A stretch of 7,680 nucleotides of DNA. Source: Magnetovibrio sp. GTDB lineage: Bacteria; Pseudomonadota; Alphaproteobacteria; Rhodospirillales; Magnetovibrionaceae. Positions 6,573 through 7,680 of this stretch are shown here, piece by piece. Where the stretch lies: positions 1,213-8,892 of the forward strand of contig JAESSB010000035.1 of the NCBI GenBank assembly GCA_016764335.1, in the 5' to 3' direction. Every line of letters starts with the position of its first letter. Within the stretch, counting starts at the first letter, position 1. The notes under the pieces were generated by a model that worked only from the letters and a program-made list of their open reading frames with translations, was not told the DNA's origin and searched no databases. Position numbers and translations under genes: made by a program.

Positions 6573-6578
6573 ATTATA
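6573..6578 (-). promoter_or_regulatory. candidate -10 element of the dapB-nth promoter
   Basis: On the minus strand a perfect TATAAT lies about 100 bases before the dapB start, preceded by CTGCT. No good -35 hexamer is present at 16-18 bases (the best are GTTATT or AGTTAT), so the call is tentative. It is the best sigma-70-like -10 element I see on the right strand between dapB and the decayed sequence further right. Confidence 0.35.
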
Positions 6579-6614
6579 AGCAGACAGTGCTTTAAATAAC
6601 TATTAGGCCGCACC

Positions 6615-6671
6615 GCCGGAAAAAATTCATGTAACACCAATGTTCTGTGTTGGCGCCCTGCCGGAAAAAAT
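6615..6671. repeat. spaced 12-base direct repeat, 45-base period
   Basis: GCCGGAAAAAAT occurs at 6615-6626 and again at 6660-6671, with starts exactly 45 bases apart. On the minus strand the copies code FFPAG and FFPAV in one frame, 15 residues apart, within an otherwise unconvincing open frame (6521-6712). The rest of the 45-base unit is not conserved between copies. The origin is unknown; it could be a leftover element end or binding-site pair. Confidence 0.5.
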
Positions 6672-6733
6672 CGGTAAATATTACTGTCCCGCACTGTCTC
6701 GCTGGAGGTCAATTGAAGCCGTTTTAAACTGAT

Positions 6734-7245
6734 TCAGCCAATCCAAGAGGTCAAACGACTAAATAGCGTCCTCCTCACGATCAAAGAGTTCATTATTTTG
6801 ACCGCATCATTCCACCACGCGCGACGCCTTTTTGTATCCACACGCGTTGCTAACACCTCACCGACAATAGCTTTAAGATCGGTGAAGTTGCGTTGGCTAG
6901 ATGGGCCTTTATATTCGTCCGCAAAGCTATCGGGAAAGGACCTAAATCACCCGGGTAATTCTTTGTCCGTCTGTAAATAGGGAATATCTGAATAGGTCAA
7001 GTCCCCCATGACCCAATGCGCCTACGCTGCCTTCGGCCCTGGCTCTGGCCTGTTCATGAATATTTCTGATTTTCAAAAAATGGCCTAAATCTACACCAAA
7101 TTTCTTTATTTGATCTTGCGAAGGGGGCTCATCATCGCCGTTGCAATCATAATGAGCAACGATATCAGCATAAACTTGGGCGTGCTGTACTCATCAGATC
7201 CAGCACATACGGTTCATGGGCCTTGCTCACATCGCTTGGCGATCA
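6734..7245 (-). pseudogene. decayed gene of unrecognised function
   Basis: No intact gene is present, but the minus strand keeps protein-like segments in a consistent order across several frames. First comes SKAHEPYVLDLM, with ATG at 7192-7194. Then a frame open from 7190 to about 7020 gives QHAQVYADIVAHYD, PPSQDQIKKFGVDLGHFLKI and HEQARARAEGS. Next, a frame running to the stop at 6734-6736 gives AHWVMGDLTYSDIPYLQTDK, an in-frame TGA at 6947-6949, then FADEYKGPSSQRNFTDLKAI, LATRVDTKRRRAWWNDAVKI and MNSL. Two frameshifts (near 7020 and 7190) and one internal stop fit a pseudogene. I do not recognise the family. The reading is an inference from amino-acid texture, and the opposite strand is less protein-like. 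Confidence 0.4.
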
Positions 7246-7277
7246 TTTTTGCACGACGTCACAGTTTGGATAACAAG

Positions 7278-7412
7278 TTAATTTGGGACTGCACCAGATA
7301 ACGCGTTCAAAAGTCCCTTAACCCACTGCTTTAATTGTGATAATTGAGTTGATGGGTCCCTGTTGTGAAAACGCCACTCACATTCCTTTAAAAATACGCC
7401 ATAGCGCAACTT
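7278..7412 (-). pseudogene. IS1595/IS1016-like transposase remnant, C-terminal tail
   Basis: The minus-strand frame gives LRYGVFLKECEWRF followed by HNRDPSTQLSQLKQWVKGLL and a TAA at 7278-7280. The pattern FLKECEWRF-N-R-(15)-WVK closely resembles the C-terminal end of IS1595-superfamily transposases, where FLKECEFRF/WRFN is a standard signature. Upstream of LRY the resemblance stops, so only about 40 residues remain. The element's terminal repeat would be expected next to the stop (around 7260-7280), but I cannot identify it with certainty. The assignment is from memory of the family pattern. Confidence 0.55.
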
Positions 7413-7538
7413 ATGGATTTGACGTTGACGTTCACAAGTGGTGCGGCACATCTTGCTGTCGGGCCTGCACCTCAATATTCAAGCCGGCGATCCTGCTTAT
7501 TCTGATGCAATCGGCTCTTTCTCATGTCAGCCATGAGA

Positions 7539-7672
7539 ACACCTTGTCTGTGTTCCCTGGGACAGCCCCATTAACGATCAAGGTCACCATTTACCGATTC
7601 ATCGACAAATTTGGCCGCCGAGAAATATATGGTTTTATCTGTGACACCCTTTATGAACGTGCGGGTGATTAA
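7539..7672 (+). pseudogene. open 3' tail of an unrecognised gene, probably a fragment
   Basis: The plus strand reads HENTLSVFPGTAPLTIKVTI, YRFIDKFGRREIYGFI, then CDTLYERAGD and a TAA at 7670-7672. The open frame extends back to 7337, but that part overlaps the IS1595-like remnant on the other strand and reads less naturally. A neighbouring frame just upstream gives NIQAGDPAYSDAIGSF, which may be the earlier part of the same protein after a frameshift. I do not recognise the product, and it may be chance coding. Confidence 0.22.
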
Positions 7673-7680
7673 AATCTAAT

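Noticed and set aside
6798..6980. Plus-strand open frame of 60 codons in the dapB upstream region
   Set aside because: It has no recognisable motif or clear ribosome site, and the minus-strand reading of the same bases is more protein-like.
6472..7680. CRISPR array, tRNA or riboswitch in the gene-poor right end
   Set aside because: No regularly repeated units beyond one two-copy repeat, no cloverleaf with a TTCGA-type T loop, and no leader structure that I could match to a known riboswitch.

Overview
The window looks like a chromosomal stretch of an alphaproteobacterium, probably of the Rhodospirillales type. The basis is the bioF-bioD-bioA order, the dapB-nth pair, an EI24-domain membrane protein of the alphaproteobacterial kind, and IS481 remnants. 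The organism assignment is an inference from gene content and protein style. Base composition is close to half G+C by eye, and the gene-poor stretches are more AT-rich.

Left part (1-2802, minus strand): a tight biotin operon, bioF > bioD > bioA. Both junctions are 4-base ATGA overlaps, so the genes are almost certainly co-transcribed and translationally coupled. The three enzymes run consecutive steps: BioF makes 8-amino-7-oxononanoate (KAPA), BioA aminates it to DAPA, and BioD closes the ureido ring to dethiobiotin. bioA runs off the left edge. bioB and bioC/bioZ are not in the window.

Middle (2830-3640): an insertion-sequence graveyard. Two decayed pieces of IS481-family transposase lie in opposite orientations. 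A minus-strand piece carries the C-terminal part. A plus-strand piece carries much of the N-terminal and DDE-core part. Both contain the same stretch around the IEHRK motif, so at least two copies were involved. The plus-strand piece is interrupted by a 77-base hairpin-rich insert. The end of the minus-strand piece lies 27 bases upstream of the bioF start and in the same reading frame.

Centre right (3731-4978, plus strand): a two-gene unit encoding an EI24-domain integral membrane protein and, three bases later, a small lipoprotein of unknown function. It converges on nth.

Right (5007-6471, minus strand): dapB (lysine/diaminopimelate synthesis) followed by nth (endonuclease III, base-excision repair), a likely dapB-nth operon with a candidate promoter near 6573.

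Far right (6472-7680): about 1.2 kb without an intact gene. It holds a spaced direct repeat, a frameshifted and stop-interrupted relic of an unrecognised gene, the C-terminal tail of an IS1595-like transposase, and a plus-strand open tail of unknown origin. I see no tRNA, rRNA, CRISPR array or defence system. I found no convincing new functional system; the most unusual material is the rearranged IS481 locus with its palindromic insert.
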